Of a stretch of DNA of 64,000 nt, positions 37,501-45,273 are shown piece by piece. This DNA is from an uncultured Mycoplasmatota bacterium (GTDB lineage Bacteria; Bacillota_I; Bacilli_A; RF39; UBA660), in the NCBI GenBank assembly GCA_900546275.1, contig URCH01000005.1, positions 7,913-71,912 on the forward strand, in the 5' to 3' direction. Made by a program: the position numbers and the translations under genes. The notes under the pieces are model-generated. The model ran no database searches. It had not been told where the DNA came from and saw only the letters and a program-made list of their open reading frames with translations. Within the stretch, counting starts at the first letter, position 1, and every line of letters starts with the position of its first letter.

Positions 37501-38279
37501 CAGAAGATGGAAAAACAGTAAAAAATTATAAAATAACTTATACAAAAACAGCTTCAACAAATGCATATTTAAGTAACATAATAGTAAGTAAAGGAAATTT
37601 ATCATTCAACAAAAATACTTTTGCTTATACTGTAAATGTTGATAGAACAGTTTCTTCAATAGATGTAACTGCAATGACTGAAGATAGTACAGCTATCATG
37701 AAAATAAATGGAGTGACATATACATCTCCACATACAATAACTATTTCTCCACTTGATGCTGGTACAACTGAATTAATAATTTTGAATACAGCTCAAAATG
37801 GTACTGTACTAACATATAGAGTAACTATCATAAAAGAAGCAGATCCTGCAAGTACAATAACATCAAATGTTTTTGGTCATAAAATAGCTAATGGTTATAT
37901 AAAAACTGTTAAACTTGGAATAACTGGATTAGACTTAAAAAATCAATTAGATAATGAAAATAAATATCTTGAGATTTGGTCTTCTGATGAAACAAGAAAA
38001 ATAAATGACAATGATACCTTAGCTACAGGAATGATAGTTAAATTAATAATAGATAATGAAGAAAAAGATAGAAAATATATTGTAATTAAAGGTGATACAT
38101 CTGGTGATGGTGAAATAGACTTATTTGATGCAGTAAAAATCTTAAATCATTATTTAGTTCGTACATTATTAGATGGTGCATATAAAGAAGCAGCATATGT
38201 AAACGATGATACAGAAATAGATTTATTTGACTCAGTAATGATTTTAAATCATTATTTAGGAAGAATATCATTACACTAG
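31572..38279 (+). CDS. Large secreted dockerin protein with cadherin-like repeats
   Basis: 2235 residues with a signal peptide ending ITICFTNAKA (about residue 28). Residues 30-215 form a beta-rich domain of cohesin-like appearance (SYVINTGDEVDTGTVILTI, then INTRLNIDTDVLTP), but I would not call it a cohesin without a structural search. Then come 20 cadherin-like beta-sandwich repeats, counted by eye from SHDASLGTLTV to SNIIVSKGNL. The C-terminal 65 residues are a dockerin: DTSGDGEIDLFD is a full calcium loop, while the second half (YVNDDTEIDLFD) has Tyr where the first calcium Asp is expected. Both halves end in the recognition-helix repeat ILNHYL. First of three genes in one operon (next gene after 10 bases). 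The ribosome site (AGGTAGG) is weak. Confidence 0.9.
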   Translation: MKNDKKYFKHICSLFILFITICFTNAKADTAHNLNIKMIKCDESKYNSFATQNDYKSCYNDYVSGKLSSYVINTGDEVDTGTVILTILNYTPGSPQVITSINTRLNIDTDVLTPIVKTNGSLLYYQTTYWPEDSNYSTSFNYNSTSGIIGGSFVDSEDVPLTEETELLYFFLKINDSATGTIPIEFSKKPGDNDMTDFDGNQYEFTTTDANVKIPGESLSHDASLGTLTVTNGSTTYPLSPEFVSGSVDNKSYTAVVPNDIEYINLNATANHSKASILSGILGKNNINVGENSFTITVTSEFGNIEVYTLNVYRLSNDATLSSINLTNGISFGNLISGTYSYSTTIPYAITSTSVSATPTHANAYVDSGLGTWNLSNSGTLSNNKVLVVKAENCLSKYSSVPGNSCTSQNYNLTINRQAASDNSYLKSLTVDGVSVSDFNKTKQEYDLGTVANNKSSMLLNGLVDDTGKASVSGLGTVNLNIGENNFTITVTAEDKSTREYKIKVYRLSNENKLSSLTITSSPQATMSPAFTSTFNGTYTYNYDATVTDITVSATVLDTGKASVSIYDLEKGESSSSATLNTQSKTFGIETKNVYVVVTAEDGTVNTYTIDLTRTKSSDNSLKSLIIDNGTLTPSFNSTTRTYTAEVEGNVTSINVNAIPNSLYGKIKSITGNTNLNFGNNQIEIIVEAENGNTASYIINVTRKQYDISTLDDIKIDGVSIENFNKDTKEYDLKTVNFEKDSINIETTKSNSYATVSGDGLVSLKTGDNKIVITVTAQNGIDKSEYVLNLYREKNNDTSISNLKVKGIEAKNTDVGIYEVTVPNDVTILTPSDVIFDYPSDATIVKSQTLTLLTTEVNDYRFKVIAEDSTEQEYSIKVTRTASNDSSLNKVTLIIGNDDSRYCLMDSDNTCRIEVPVDTLQFTLETDIASTASVVPSDDTVHSMPASESSKSITLTVTAEDGTTTVYTVNVERQKSSNANLSDLKVNGQTIEGFNSSKQTYEISVPGTIDKALIEATVEDTDKAVITTDLSNQFDLEFDKQNKIEISVQAENKTVKTYTIYITRNHRQDITLKDLTINGVTISDFTSTKDEYTLSELPYNTHQLNIVATPNDELATKTGDGLVRINTGNNDITITVYAHDTSIYHDYVIHVSRKLNDDAGIKEISLSGNKATYNSSTKKYEVTVPNNIEEVNASNLIVNVNDPITSSDKKATVAFDTTPILTTSTNDITIKVTAEDGTVKDYILSVTRTKSNIATLDSLTVTNGSFNPSFSKDTFEYSVTVPVETTEFNVSGVTTESHANITSGVGHYTMTESSTRVEVVVVSEDLSVTNTYILNITRTKSSVNTLSDITVSEGTLTPTFASNKTSYTVNVAGDIDSIEIGATLTDSRAKILSGTGTHQLNVGSNTITIEVESESGAKQNYTINVIRAKKLNNNLATLKVDGISVKDFDKDTLEYTLDDVLYSKTSIDISATAEDEDATIEGVGTKGLKTGLNEFNIVVTAQNGDKKTYTIKINRAKNDNANLSLLAVSGYVLVPTFDSEIYDYEVTVDAIKEKLLASEVTAEPEDSNATVEKPEEISLSTTNDNYYIIKVTAENGNVKTYTIKVIRPKSSDATIKEVKLTGATISPTFTPNNKDYVLTVPYGKTDFRVEAIANVKTTTITGNGNYKLSDGKVIITSQAEDGTVLVYNFTIVEALSNDATLSDLNVSGYPLDKTFYSTTLNYSIGDLPYGTTQLRINATPNNALSTIEYYVDGVKQESNIVNIPEILGSKTISVKVLANDKVTTQTYNISYNIVASDNSYLSKLVSSVGTIDFIKTNSNYNITVDNEITSVDLTLETEDKNATITVNGATSFTPKTVTISDLNIGNNSISILVTAQNATTRTYNLVIKRLDKQASNDAYLSSLSVDGYEFDKEFTMNQEEYSIGQIPFETDKLTVNATANMGTSKISYLVNGIKQDSNVVTIPKIEGTSAIVVQVTAEDGKTVKNYKITYTKTASTNAYLSNIIVSKGNLSFNKNTFAYTVNVDRTVSSIDVTAMTEDSTAIMKINGVTYTSPHTITISPLDAGTTELIILNTAQNGTVLTYRVTIIKEADPASTITSNVFGHKIANGYIKTVKLGITGLDLKNQLDNENKYLEIWSSDETRKINDNDTLATGMIVKLIIDNEEKDRKYIVIKGDTSGDGEIDLFDAVKILNHYLVRTLLDGAYKEAAYVNDDTEIDLFDSVMILNHYLGRISLH

Positions 38280-38289
38280 GAGGTAAAGA

Positions 38290-40455
38290 ATGAAAAATAA
38301 AAAAAGTACAAAAATATTAATGACGTTAATTATCAGTCTTTCAACATTCTTTTATACGTCAATCGCAAAAGCTGCAACAGCTACTGTTGGATTCGATGGA
38401 AATTCAACAGTAAGTGTTGGTAGCAATATTACTATAAAAATGTATGTTACAGGAGGTAGTAATATAGATGGTGGAATAGTAAGTGTAGGTGGTAATTTAA
38501 CATTTGATTCAAATTATTTAGAATATGTATCTGCAAAAGGTATTCAAACTCCATATGCATTTCAAATTAACACAAATGCAAATTACATTATAGCCGGCTT
38601 AGATACTACATTATCAAATGGAATAACTTCGAAAACACAAGTGCTTACTATAACATTTAAAGCAAAGAAAAAAGGAACAACGCAGGTAAGTCTTACTAAT
38701 GCAAAACTTAGCGATGTTTCATCAAAACTTTCAACAACAGTTGTTCCAAAAACAATAACTATAAATGATTCTAGTACAATTGTAGATCCAGGTAATACTA
38801 AAAGTAGTGATGCAACATTAAAAAGTTTATCAGCAAGAGGTTATACATTAAGCCCATCATTTAATCCAAATACTACTAGTTATACTATAAAGGTACCAAA
38901 TGATGTAAGTACTGTAAAATTAGATGGTAGTGTAAATAATAGTAATGCTAAAGTAAGTGGGCTTGGTAATATAAGTTTAACTGGGGATACAACAACTGCT
39001 ACTATAAAAGTAACAGCAGAAGATGGAACAGTTAAAACTTATACAGTTAAAATAGAAAAAGAAAGTAAATCTACGGTTGAAAAAAGTAGTGATGCAACAT
39101 TAAAAAAATTGGATGTAAGTGGATATACACTAACTCCTACATTTTCAAAAAATGTAACAACTTATTCAATGAAAGTAAAAAACAATATTACAGCACTAAA
39201 TGTAACAGCTATTGCTAATGATAAAAATGCTACTGTTTCAATTTCTGGAAATAAAAATTGGAAAGAAGGAAATAACACAATTACAATTCGTGTAACTGCT
39301 GAGGATGGTAGTGTTAATACATATATTGTAAATGTAGAAAGAGAAGTATCTAGTAGTAGTACAGTTGTAGCTACTAAATCTAGTGATAATTATTTAAAAA
39401 AACTAATAATTAATTCACCATATGAATCTGATCAAGAATTTGATAAAAATATAAATAATTATAATATAACTGTACCAAATGAAGTAGAAAAATTAGATAT
39501 TAAAGCTATTGCAAATAACACAAAATCAAAAGTAGAAATAACAGGAAATGAAGATTTTAAAGTTGGAAAAGTAAATGTAGTTGAAATTAAAGTAACAGCA
39601 GAAGATGGTAGTGTAAGAATTTATTCATTAAATGTAACACGTAGTATTGTAACAAGTGAAACAGATTTAAAAAATATTGAAATAGATGGTACTTCAATAA
39701 ATCCTAAATTTGATCCAAATACTTTAGAATATACTACAAATGTTGATTCAAAAACAGATAAATTAGATATTAAAGCAACACCAAGTAACAGTGATAGTAA
39801 AGTAGAAATAATAGGAAACGAAAACTTAAAAGAAGGACACAATACAGTATTGATTAAAGTTACAGATAAAGAAGGTTTTGTTAAATATTATACAATTGAT
39901 GTCGTAAAAGAAGCTTCTAAAACAGCAACTTCTAATTCAACATTGTTTGGATTAACTCCACTACAATTTGGATTTATGTTAGGATTATTAAGTTTAATAT
40001 TACTATTAATAATTCTAATAATAGTTTTATCTCGTAAAAAGAAAGAGCAAGAATCAAAAATCGCACCAGTTATAGAAGTTAAACCAGAATTTAACTTTGG
40101 CTCTAAAAATTCAGATGATGATGTAATCCATGGTGATTATAATCAAAATAGTGATATAGATAATAAGGATACAACCCCAAAATCTATACCGGAGCCAAAA
40201 ATTAATGTGTATGACGCTGATTATGAGGATAATCTTCCATATGATCCATATGATGAAATAGTTACAAAAAGAGAAGTAATTGATGCCATACATGAAGCGA
40301 TGAAAACAAAAGATCCTTCAAAATTAAAGATGTTATTGCAACAAGATGCTTTGAATCAAGCAAAAAAAGAACTAAAGCAAAAAGAAGAAATGAATCAAAA
40401 TAATGAATTAAATTCAGAGGAAACTAAAGAACAAATCGATGATGAATGGAGGTAA
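38290..40455 (+). CDS. Membrane-anchored cohesin scaffold with cadherin-like repeats
   Basis: 721 residues with a signal peptide ending SIAKA (about residue 28). A cohesin domain spans about 30-165: STVSVGSNITIKMYV is the first strand pair, GNLTFDSNYLEYV the conserved L-x-F/Y-D-x-x-x-L segment, and VLTITFKAKKKG the closing strands. Four cadherin-like repeats follow (about 170-545), then a membrane helix (LGLLSLILLLIILIIVLS, about 562-580) with a stop-transfer RKKK. The 140-residue cytoplasmic tail is rich in acidic residues and ends in a Lys/Gln coiled-coil-like stretch. This is the expected partner for the dockerins of the two proteins upstream, and it would hold them at the membrane. Strong AGGAGG site; 10 bases after the previous gene and five before the next start. 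Confidence 0.9.
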   Translation: MKNKKSTKILMTLIISLSTFFYTSIAKAATATVGFDGNSTVSVGSNITIKMYVTGGSNIDGGIVSVGGNLTFDSNYLEYVSAKGIQTPYAFQINTNANYIIAGLDTTLSNGITSKTQVLTITFKAKKKGTTQVSLTNAKLSDVSSKLSTTVVPKTITINDSSTIVDPGNTKSSDATLKSLSARGYTLSPSFNPNTTSYTIKVPNDVSTVKLDGSVNNSNAKVSGLGNISLTGDTTTATIKVTAEDGTVKTYTVKIEKESKSTVEKSSDATLKKLDVSGYTLTPTFSKNVTTYSMKVKNNITALNVTAIANDKNATVSISGNKNWKEGNNTITIRVTAEDGSVNTYIVNVEREVSSSSTVVATKSSDNYLKKLIINSPYESDQEFDKNINNYNITVPNEVEKLDIKAIANNTKSKVEITGNEDFKVGKVNVVEIKVTAEDGSVRIYSLNVTRSIVTSETDLKNIEIDGTSINPKFDPNTLEYTTNVDSKTDKLDIKATPSNSDSKVEIIGNENLKEGHNTVLIKVTDKEGFVKYYTIDVVKEASKTATSNSTLFGLTPLQFGFMLGLLSLILLLIILIIVLSRKKKEQESKIAPVIEVKPEFNFGSKNSDDDVIHGDYNQNSDIDNKDTTPKSIPEPKINVYDADYEDNLPYDPYDEIVTKREVIDAIHEAMKTKDPSKLKMLLQQDALNQAKKELKQKEEMNQNNELNSEETKEQIDDEWR

Positions 40456-40460
40456 GGAAT

Positions 40461-42140
40461 ATGAAAAATATATTAAATAAAAAAATCAATTTTCTTATTC
40501 TTTCCTTCTTTCTTTTTTTGTTTCCAGTACTAACTGCTAAAGCAGATGGAACTGCAACAACAGGAATAAGTGGAAATAGTAGTGTATATGTTGGAAAAAC
40601 AATAGATGTAGTATTATACGTTTCAACTAACGCACCAATAGCGGCATTTCAAGGAACTTTAAAATATGATACTTCAAAACTAGAACTTGTTAGTCAGACG
40701 TCATTGGCACCATATGAAATATCCTTAAATGGCTTTGTTATTGGAGGACTAGATTTAAGTGGAAATTCAGCAATAAATGGAAAGAAAAATTTATTAAAAC
40801 TAAGATTTAAGGCTAAGACTGTTGGAAACACCACTATTACTTTTTCAGGCCCAAAACAGCCAGGAATCAATAACACCTCAGTTTCAACTTCTGGGGCAAG
40901 TAAAACCATTAGTATTACCAATCCACCTAGTACAAATAATAATTTAAGTAGTTTATCTGTAAGTAATGGAAGTATTAATTTTAATAAAAATACAACAAGT
41001 TATAATATATCTGTAGATACAAATGTTACAAGTATAAAAATATCTGCCACTGCTGAAGATAAAGGAGCTAGTGTCTCTGGAACTGGTACAAAGAATTTAG
41101 GTTATGGTAATAATAAATTTAGTATAATTGTAACAGCTCCATCTGGAGATAAAAAAACATATACAATTACGGTAAATAGAAAAGATAATCGTAGTAGCAA
41201 CAATAAATTATCAAGCTTAAGTGTTGATGGCGCTGAATTAAGTCCTAAATTTAATTCAAATACAAAAAGTTATACTGTATCTGTTCCTTTTAGTATTTCA
41301 AGTTTAAAAATAAATGCAAAAGCAGATGATTCAAAATCAAAAGTAAGTATTTCTAATACAAGTATAAATGCAGAGGAAACAAAGGATATTAATATAACAG
41401 TAACAGCAGAAAATGGTAGTACAAATACCTATGTAATACGTGCTACTAGGGGTAAGGATCCAAATAAAGTTCTTTCTAAAAATAATAATTTGTCAAGTTT
41501 AAAAGTTTCTCAAGGAATATTAAGTCCGGCATTTAAAAAAGAACAAGATAAATATATTGTGTATCTTCCATATGAAGTCGATTCAATTAAAATTGATGCA
41601 ACCGTAGAAGATACTAAATATGCAACTATAAAAATTGAAGGAGCAGAAAAGTTATCCACAGGAAATAATAATTACAAAATAATTGTAACAGCAGAGGATG
41701 GTTCTACTAAAACATATACTGTTGTTGTATCAAGAGGATTGAATATGACTGAAGAATCTTTAAGTAGTAATGTATATTTAAAAAGTATTACATTAAAAAA
41801 AGGTTCATTAAAAGAAAATTTTAATAAAGAAGTATTTGATTATACTTATACTGGAAGTGAAATTGAAGCTGTTCCTGAAGATGATAAAAGTACAGTTAAT
41901 ATAATAAATAGAAAAGACAAATCAATTATTATTGTAAAATCACAATCTGGTGATATTGGAGTTTATACGTTAACTAAATATAAATCTAATTTTATAAATA
42001 TCATTATTTATATACTTTTATCTTTAACAACAATTTTAAGTGCAACAGGATGTTATTTAATGAAAAACAAATTAAAAAAAATTAACCCTGATTTGAAAAA
42101 TAAAAATAAGAAAAATAAAGTAAATATTGATAATAAATAA
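40461..42140 (+). CDS. Second membrane-anchored cohesin scaffold
   Basis: 559 residues from the ATG at 40461, chosen because GGAGGTAAGG lies just in front; an ATG 15 bases upstream overlaps that site. Signal peptide ends LTAKA (about residue 28). A cohesin domain spans about 30-160: SSVYVGKTIDVVLYV, then GTLKYDTSKLELVS and LLKLRFKAKTVG, which is closer to classical cohesins than the first copy. Four cadherin-like repeats follow. A single membrane helix (IIIYILLSLTTILSATG, about 510-530) ends in a short basic cytoplasmic tail of about 30 residues. Paired with the preceding scaffold, it gives two membrane anchors of different length and tail. It may differ in which dockerin it prefers. Ends the operon; a strong terminator follows. 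Confidence 0.9.
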   Translation: MKNILNKKINFLILSFFLFLFPVLTAKADGTATTGISGNSSVYVGKTIDVVLYVSTNAPIAAFQGTLKYDTSKLELVSQTSLAPYEISLNGFVIGGLDLSGNSAINGKKNLLKLRFKAKTVGNTTITFSGPKQPGINNTSVSTSGASKTISITNPPSTNNNLSSLSVSNGSINFNKNTTSYNISVDTNVTSIKISATAEDKGASVSGTGTKNLGYGNNKFSIIVTAPSGDKKTYTITVNRKDNRSSNNKLSSLSVDGAELSPKFNSNTKSYTVSVPFSISSLKINAKADDSKSKVSISNTSINAEETKDINITVTAENGSTNTYVIRATRGKDPNKVLSKNNNLSSLKVSQGILSPAFKKEQDKYIVYLPYEVDSIKIDATVEDTKYATIKIEGAEKLSTGNNNYKIIVTAEDGSTKTYTVVVSRGLNMTEESLSSNVYLKSITLKKGSLKENFNKEVFDYTYTGSEIEAVPEDDKSTVNIINRKDKSIIIVKSQSGDIGVYTLTKYKSNFINIIIYILLSLTTILSATGCYLMKNKLKKINPDLKNKNKKNKVNIDNK

Positions 42141-42145
42141 TATCA

Positions 42146-42176
42146 ATTAGTAAGTTTAATGCTTACTAATTTTTTT
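42146..42176 (+). terminator. Terminator of the cohesin-dockerin operon
   Basis: ATTAGTAAG (42146-42154) and CTTACTAAT (42162-42170) pair perfectly with a 7-nt loop and six T. The T-run also forms the start of the next gene's -35 box. Confidence 0.9.
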
Positions 42177-42202
42177 GACAATTATTTAAATTATGATATA
42201 AT
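42175..42202 (+). promoter_or_regulatory. Promoter of the helicase-associated repeat gene
   Basis: Perfect TTGACA (42175-42180), 16-bp spacer, perfect TATAAT (42197-42202) with an extended TG (42194-42195). It is one of the strongest promoters in the window. It also shows that the longer reading frame beginning at 42159 is not the real start. Confidence 0.85.
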
Positions 42203-42227
42203 ACATAGCATTCAAAGAAGGTATACT

Positions 42228-43163
42228 ATGAAAAATAATATAAAAGAAAGTTGGATGCATAAATATAGTTTAGCCAAAGCTTATTTTGAATATCATGGAA
42301 ATTTAGAAATTTCACAAAGTTATAAAACACTTAATGGGTATGAATATTCTGAAGAAGGAATAGCATTAGGAACATGGATAACAAATCAACGCCAAGCATA
42401 TAAAGGAATGGGAAATTGTAAAATAACAGAAGAACAGATAAATTTGTTAGAAGAAATAGGAATGCGCTTTGAAACTAATTATAAAGAAAAAGAATGGAAT
42501 AAAAAATATGAATTAGCTAAGACTTATTTTGAGCACAACAGAAATTTAGAAATTCCGCAAAGTTATAAAACATTAAATGGATATGAATATACAGAAGGCG
42601 GAATAGCTTTAGGGACATGGCTAAATACTCAACGTCAAGCATATAAAAATCAAGGTATTTATAAAATAACCGAAGAACAAATCAAATTATTAGAAGAAAT
42701 AGGAATGCACTTTGAAACACGTGATAATAATGAAGAATGGAATAAAAAATATGAACTAGCTAAGGCTTATTTTGAACATCATGGAAATTTAGAAATTCCA
42801 CAAAGTTATAAAACATTAAATGGATATGAATATGCAGAAGGCGGAATAGCTTTAGGGGTGTGGGTAATAACTCAACGTCAAGCATATAAAGGACAGGGTA
42901 CCAATAAAATAACAGAAATTCAAATTAAACTATTAGAAGAAATAAGAATGAAATGGTTTTTAAAAATTGGAACTGATAAAAAAAATCAGGAAGAAATAAT
43001 AACAGAAAAAAATAGTAAAAGAAAACAAATAGAAATGTTAAATAGAGTAAGAACATATTTAAATACACTAGATGAAAGCGAAGTATTATCAAAAAAAGAA
43101 ATTAATCAAGGAATGATGGATGTATTAAATAATAAAATAAAACGTTTAAAAATAAAAAAATAG
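42228..43163 (+). CDS. Protein with three helicase-associated (HA) domains
   Basis: 311 residues from ATG 42228 (AAGAAGG site; promoter directly upstream). It contains three tandem copies of an 81-residue repeat beginning W-x-K-Y-x-LAK-x-YFE and continuing LEIPQSYKTLNGYEY, IALGTW and QRQAYK, then LLEEIGM. This is the helicase-associated domain, a small three-helix DNA-binding module normally found in arrays at the end of superfamily 2 helicases. No helicase motor is present here. The repeats are nearly identical at the DNA level, so the array grew recently. A charged 60-residue tail follows. Such stand-alone HA proteins are presumed to bind DNA; the target is unknown. Transcribed alone. Confidence 0.85.
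   Translation: MKNNIKESWMHKYSLAKAYFEYHGNLEISQSYKTLNGYEYSEEGIALGTWITNQRQAYKGMGNCKITEEQINLLEEIGMRFETNYKEKEWNKKYELAKTYFEHNRNLEIPQSYKTLNGYEYTEGGIALGTWLNTQRQAYKNQGIYKITEEQIKLLEEIGMHFETRDNNEEWNKKYELAKAYFEHHGNLEIPQSYKTLNGYEYAEGGIALGVWVITQRQAYKGQGTNKITEIQIKLLEEIRMKWFLKIGTDKKNQEEIITEKNSKRKQIEMLNRVRTYLNTLDESEVLSKKEINQGMMDVLNNKIKRLKIKK
42246..42960 (+). repeat. Tandem 243-bp coding repeat (three copies)
   Basis: Internal repeat of the HA-domain gene. Period is exactly 81 codons, measured from successive repeat-initial Trp codons, and long stretches are near-identical among the copies (for example the segment encoding QSYKTLNGYEY). Prone to copy-number change by recombination. Confidence 0.8.
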
Positions 43164-43168
43164 TGAAT

Positions 43169-43194
43169 AGCAAGCTTTTAAAGTTTGCTTTTTT
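43169..43194 (+). terminator. Terminator of the HA-domain gene
   Basis: AGCAAGCTTT pairs with AAAGTTTGCT (one G-U pair), followed by a T-run. Confidence 0.75.
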
Positions 43195-43211
43195 AGGTTA
43201 ATTAATACAAT

Positions 43212-43240
43212 TTGACAATTAAATATGTTTTTGATAGAAT
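43212..43240 (+). promoter_or_regulatory. Promoter of the AMP-forming ligase gene
   Basis: Perfect TTGACA (43212-43217), 17-bp spacer, TAGAAT (43235-43240). An upstream ATG at 43225 lies between the two boxes and therefore cannot be the start. Confidence 0.8.
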
Positions 43241-43263
43241 ACTCAAGAAAAAGAGGGGATTTT

Positions 43264-45222
43264 ATGGATGTTTTTAATGAATTATTAGAAAATATAAAAA
43301 TTGAAAGGGAAAATGAAAAACCATGTTCTAAACCATATAAATGTGGAAATAAAATACCAAAAAAAATTCAAAAAGTTTTAGAAGAAATTGATCAAAATAG
43401 AAATCATTCATGGGCTGTTGAAATGTATAACAGAAATGAAAAAAATATGAGTGCAGTAGCTTTATTTTATCGTGGAAATAAAATAACATATAAAGAAATG
43501 TTTGAAAAAGCATTTATGTATGCTAAATCATTAAAAGCACTAGGATACAAGAAAGGTGATCAAATTCCAGTTTGTATTACTAATACTCCTGAGTTTATAT
43601 ATATGCTTTTAGCTATTAGTTTTATAGGTGCGCAAACACATGCAGTTGGAGAATGGTTTGATAAAGATTATTTAAAAGAAATATTAAATAAAACAAATAG
43701 TGAAACTATATTTATTGATGATACATCATATGAGTCTATAAAAAATTCAATATGTGAAAGTAACATAAAAAGAATTGTTTGTTTTTCATTAACAAATTCT
43801 TTAAAACAAGGTAATGAAAAAATAAATCCATATGCCGAAATAGAAAACAAATTTCATATAATAACAGATAATTTTGAATATATAAAAAGCGATTATAATG
43901 GAATAACATTTAATGAAGAAAATTTTATAAAAATGGGAGAAAATTATAAACAACAAGTAATAGAAAATGTTGATTTAAACGATATTTCTACTATAACATA
44001 TACAAGTGGAACAACATCACCAGGACGTCCTAAAGGAGTTATTCAATCAAATAGAAGTTACATTACACTATCAAGATTTAAAGAATCAGATGTTTCTGGA
44101 ATGCCTACTATGAAAAATTTAACAGTACTTGCTCATATACCAACATATACACATATGGAATTATCATGTGCAATATCAGATACATTATATTGTGGATGTA
44201 CAATAGCGCTAGAACCATTTTATGATAAAAACTTCTTTCCATATTCACTTGTAATAAATAAACCAAACTTTGTATGTGCAAGTACAGGTTTCTGGGGTAA
44301 TTTATGTAAACTATTAAACTTTGATGAATCATGGAAACACGTTAATATGCCTTACCTAATGATTCCAACAGTAACAGGAGAAGGATGCTCAGTTGGTGAA
44401 GAAAAATTCTTTAACTTTACAGCAAGAAAGCATAAATTTGGAACAGCAAAATTACCTTTCCCACTTTCACCAGTCACTTTTTCGATAGGTGGTGGAACAA
44501 CAGAAAGTAGTGGGATTTTTGTAACACTATATAAATCATTACAAGAAAAAAAATTAAATCATTTAATAAAAAAAGAACGTTTGGGATTAAGACCATATAA
44601 ATTTGCAGAAATTGAAGTACTAGATGAATTTGGAAACTATTGTGATATAGAAAAACCAGGATTATTAGTTGCTAAAAACCCTTGTGAAATGACTGGGTAT
44701 ACAGATGAAAAATTAAATAAAAATACACACGTTGTTGATTCAAAAGGAGTTAGTTGGTTAAGTCTTGGAACATATGCATACAAAGACAAAACTGGTGGAA
44801 TAAAAATGAAGGGTAGAATGGGTAGTGACTTAATTTTAAAAAACAACCATAAAATACCATATTACTATATAGAAGATACGATTTTATCAGACACAAAAAA
44901 TATAATGTCTTGTTCAGTAGTTTCTAATAATGGAATTTTAATATGTCATATAGAATTTCAACCTTTTGCTCAAAAATCAAAAACAGAAATAATCAAAAGC
45001 ATAATCAATAGATTAGAAGCAAAATATGAAGAAGAAGTAACACAAAAGCTATACTTTAGATTTAGGGATAATGTAGAATCATTTCCTTTAGATCCAAGTG
45101 GAAAAAGAAGTATAAGTACATTAAGTAAAATAGGTATAGACGAAAAAACATTTTCATTTGAACAATGGAAGAAAAAATATACTGTGGAAAAAGAAAAAGT
45201 AAAAATCCTAGGAAAGAAATAA
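43264..45222 (+). CDS. AMP-forming acyl-CoA synthetase/ligase family protein
   Basis: 652 residues from ATG 43264, which has AGAGGGG in front. It is a member of the adenylate-forming (ANL) superfamily. The phosphate-binding motif is TYTSGTTSPGRPKGV. A GGGTTESSG segment takes the place of the usual A5 motif, and a C-terminal hinge with RMGSDLILKNN and PLDPSGKRS follows; the last carries the expected catalytic Lys. Such enzymes activate a carboxylic acid with ATP and pass it to CoA or a carrier protein. The substrate is not evident. A terminator overlaps the stop codon and the neighbouring sensor kinase has its own ribosome site 50 bases on. No carrier protein or polyketide/peptide synthetase is nearby, so a fatty-acid or aryl-acid ligase is likelier than a biosynthetic assembly line. 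Confidence 0.85.
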   Translation: MDVFNELLENIKIERENEKPCSKPYKCGNKIPKKIQKVLEEIDQNRNHSWAVEMYNRNEKNMSAVALFYRGNKITYKEMFEKAFMYAKSLKALGYKKGDQIPVCITNTPEFIYMLLAISFIGAQTHAVGEWFDKDYLKEILNKTNSETIFIDDTSYESIKNSICESNIKRIVCFSLTNSLKQGNEKINPYAEIENKFHIITDNFEYIKSDYNGITFNEENFIKMGENYKQQVIENVDLNDISTITYTSGTTSPGRPKGVIQSNRSYITLSRFKESDVSGMPTMKNLTVLAHIPTYTHMELSCAISDTLYCGCTIALEPFYDKNFFPYSLVINKPNFVCASTGFWGNLCKLLNFDESWKHVNMPYLMIPTVTGEGCSVGEEKFFNFTARKHKFGTAKLPFPLSPVTFSIGGGTTESSGIFVTLYKSLQEKKLNHLIKKERLGLRPYKFAEIEVLDEFGNYCDIEKPGLLVAKNPCEMTGYTDEKLNKNTHVVDSKGVSWLSLGTYAYKDKTGGIKMKGRMGSDLILKNNHKIPYYYIEDTILSDTKNIMSCSVVSNNGILICHIEFQPFAQKSKTEIIKSIINRLEAKYEEEVTQKLYFRFRDNVESFPLDPSGKRSISTLSKIGIDEKTFSFEQWKKKYTVEKEKVKILGKK

Positions 45223-45238
45223 TCTTTCCTTTTTTTTG
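45210..45238 (+). terminator. Terminator of the ligase gene
   Basis: AGGAAAG (45210-45216) and CTTTCCT (45224-45230), followed by eight T. It overlaps the stop codon. Confidence 0.85.
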
Positions 45239-45273
45239 AATGAGTGGTAAAATCTACAATAGAGGTGTATGTT

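Noticed and set aside
42159..42227. Longer start for the HA-domain protein
   Set aside because: The ATG at 42159 lies inside the upstream terminator and upstream of the -10 box of the real promoter.
43225..43263. Longer start for the AMP-forming ligase
   Set aside because: That ATG sits between the -35 and -10 boxes, so it would not be in the transcript.
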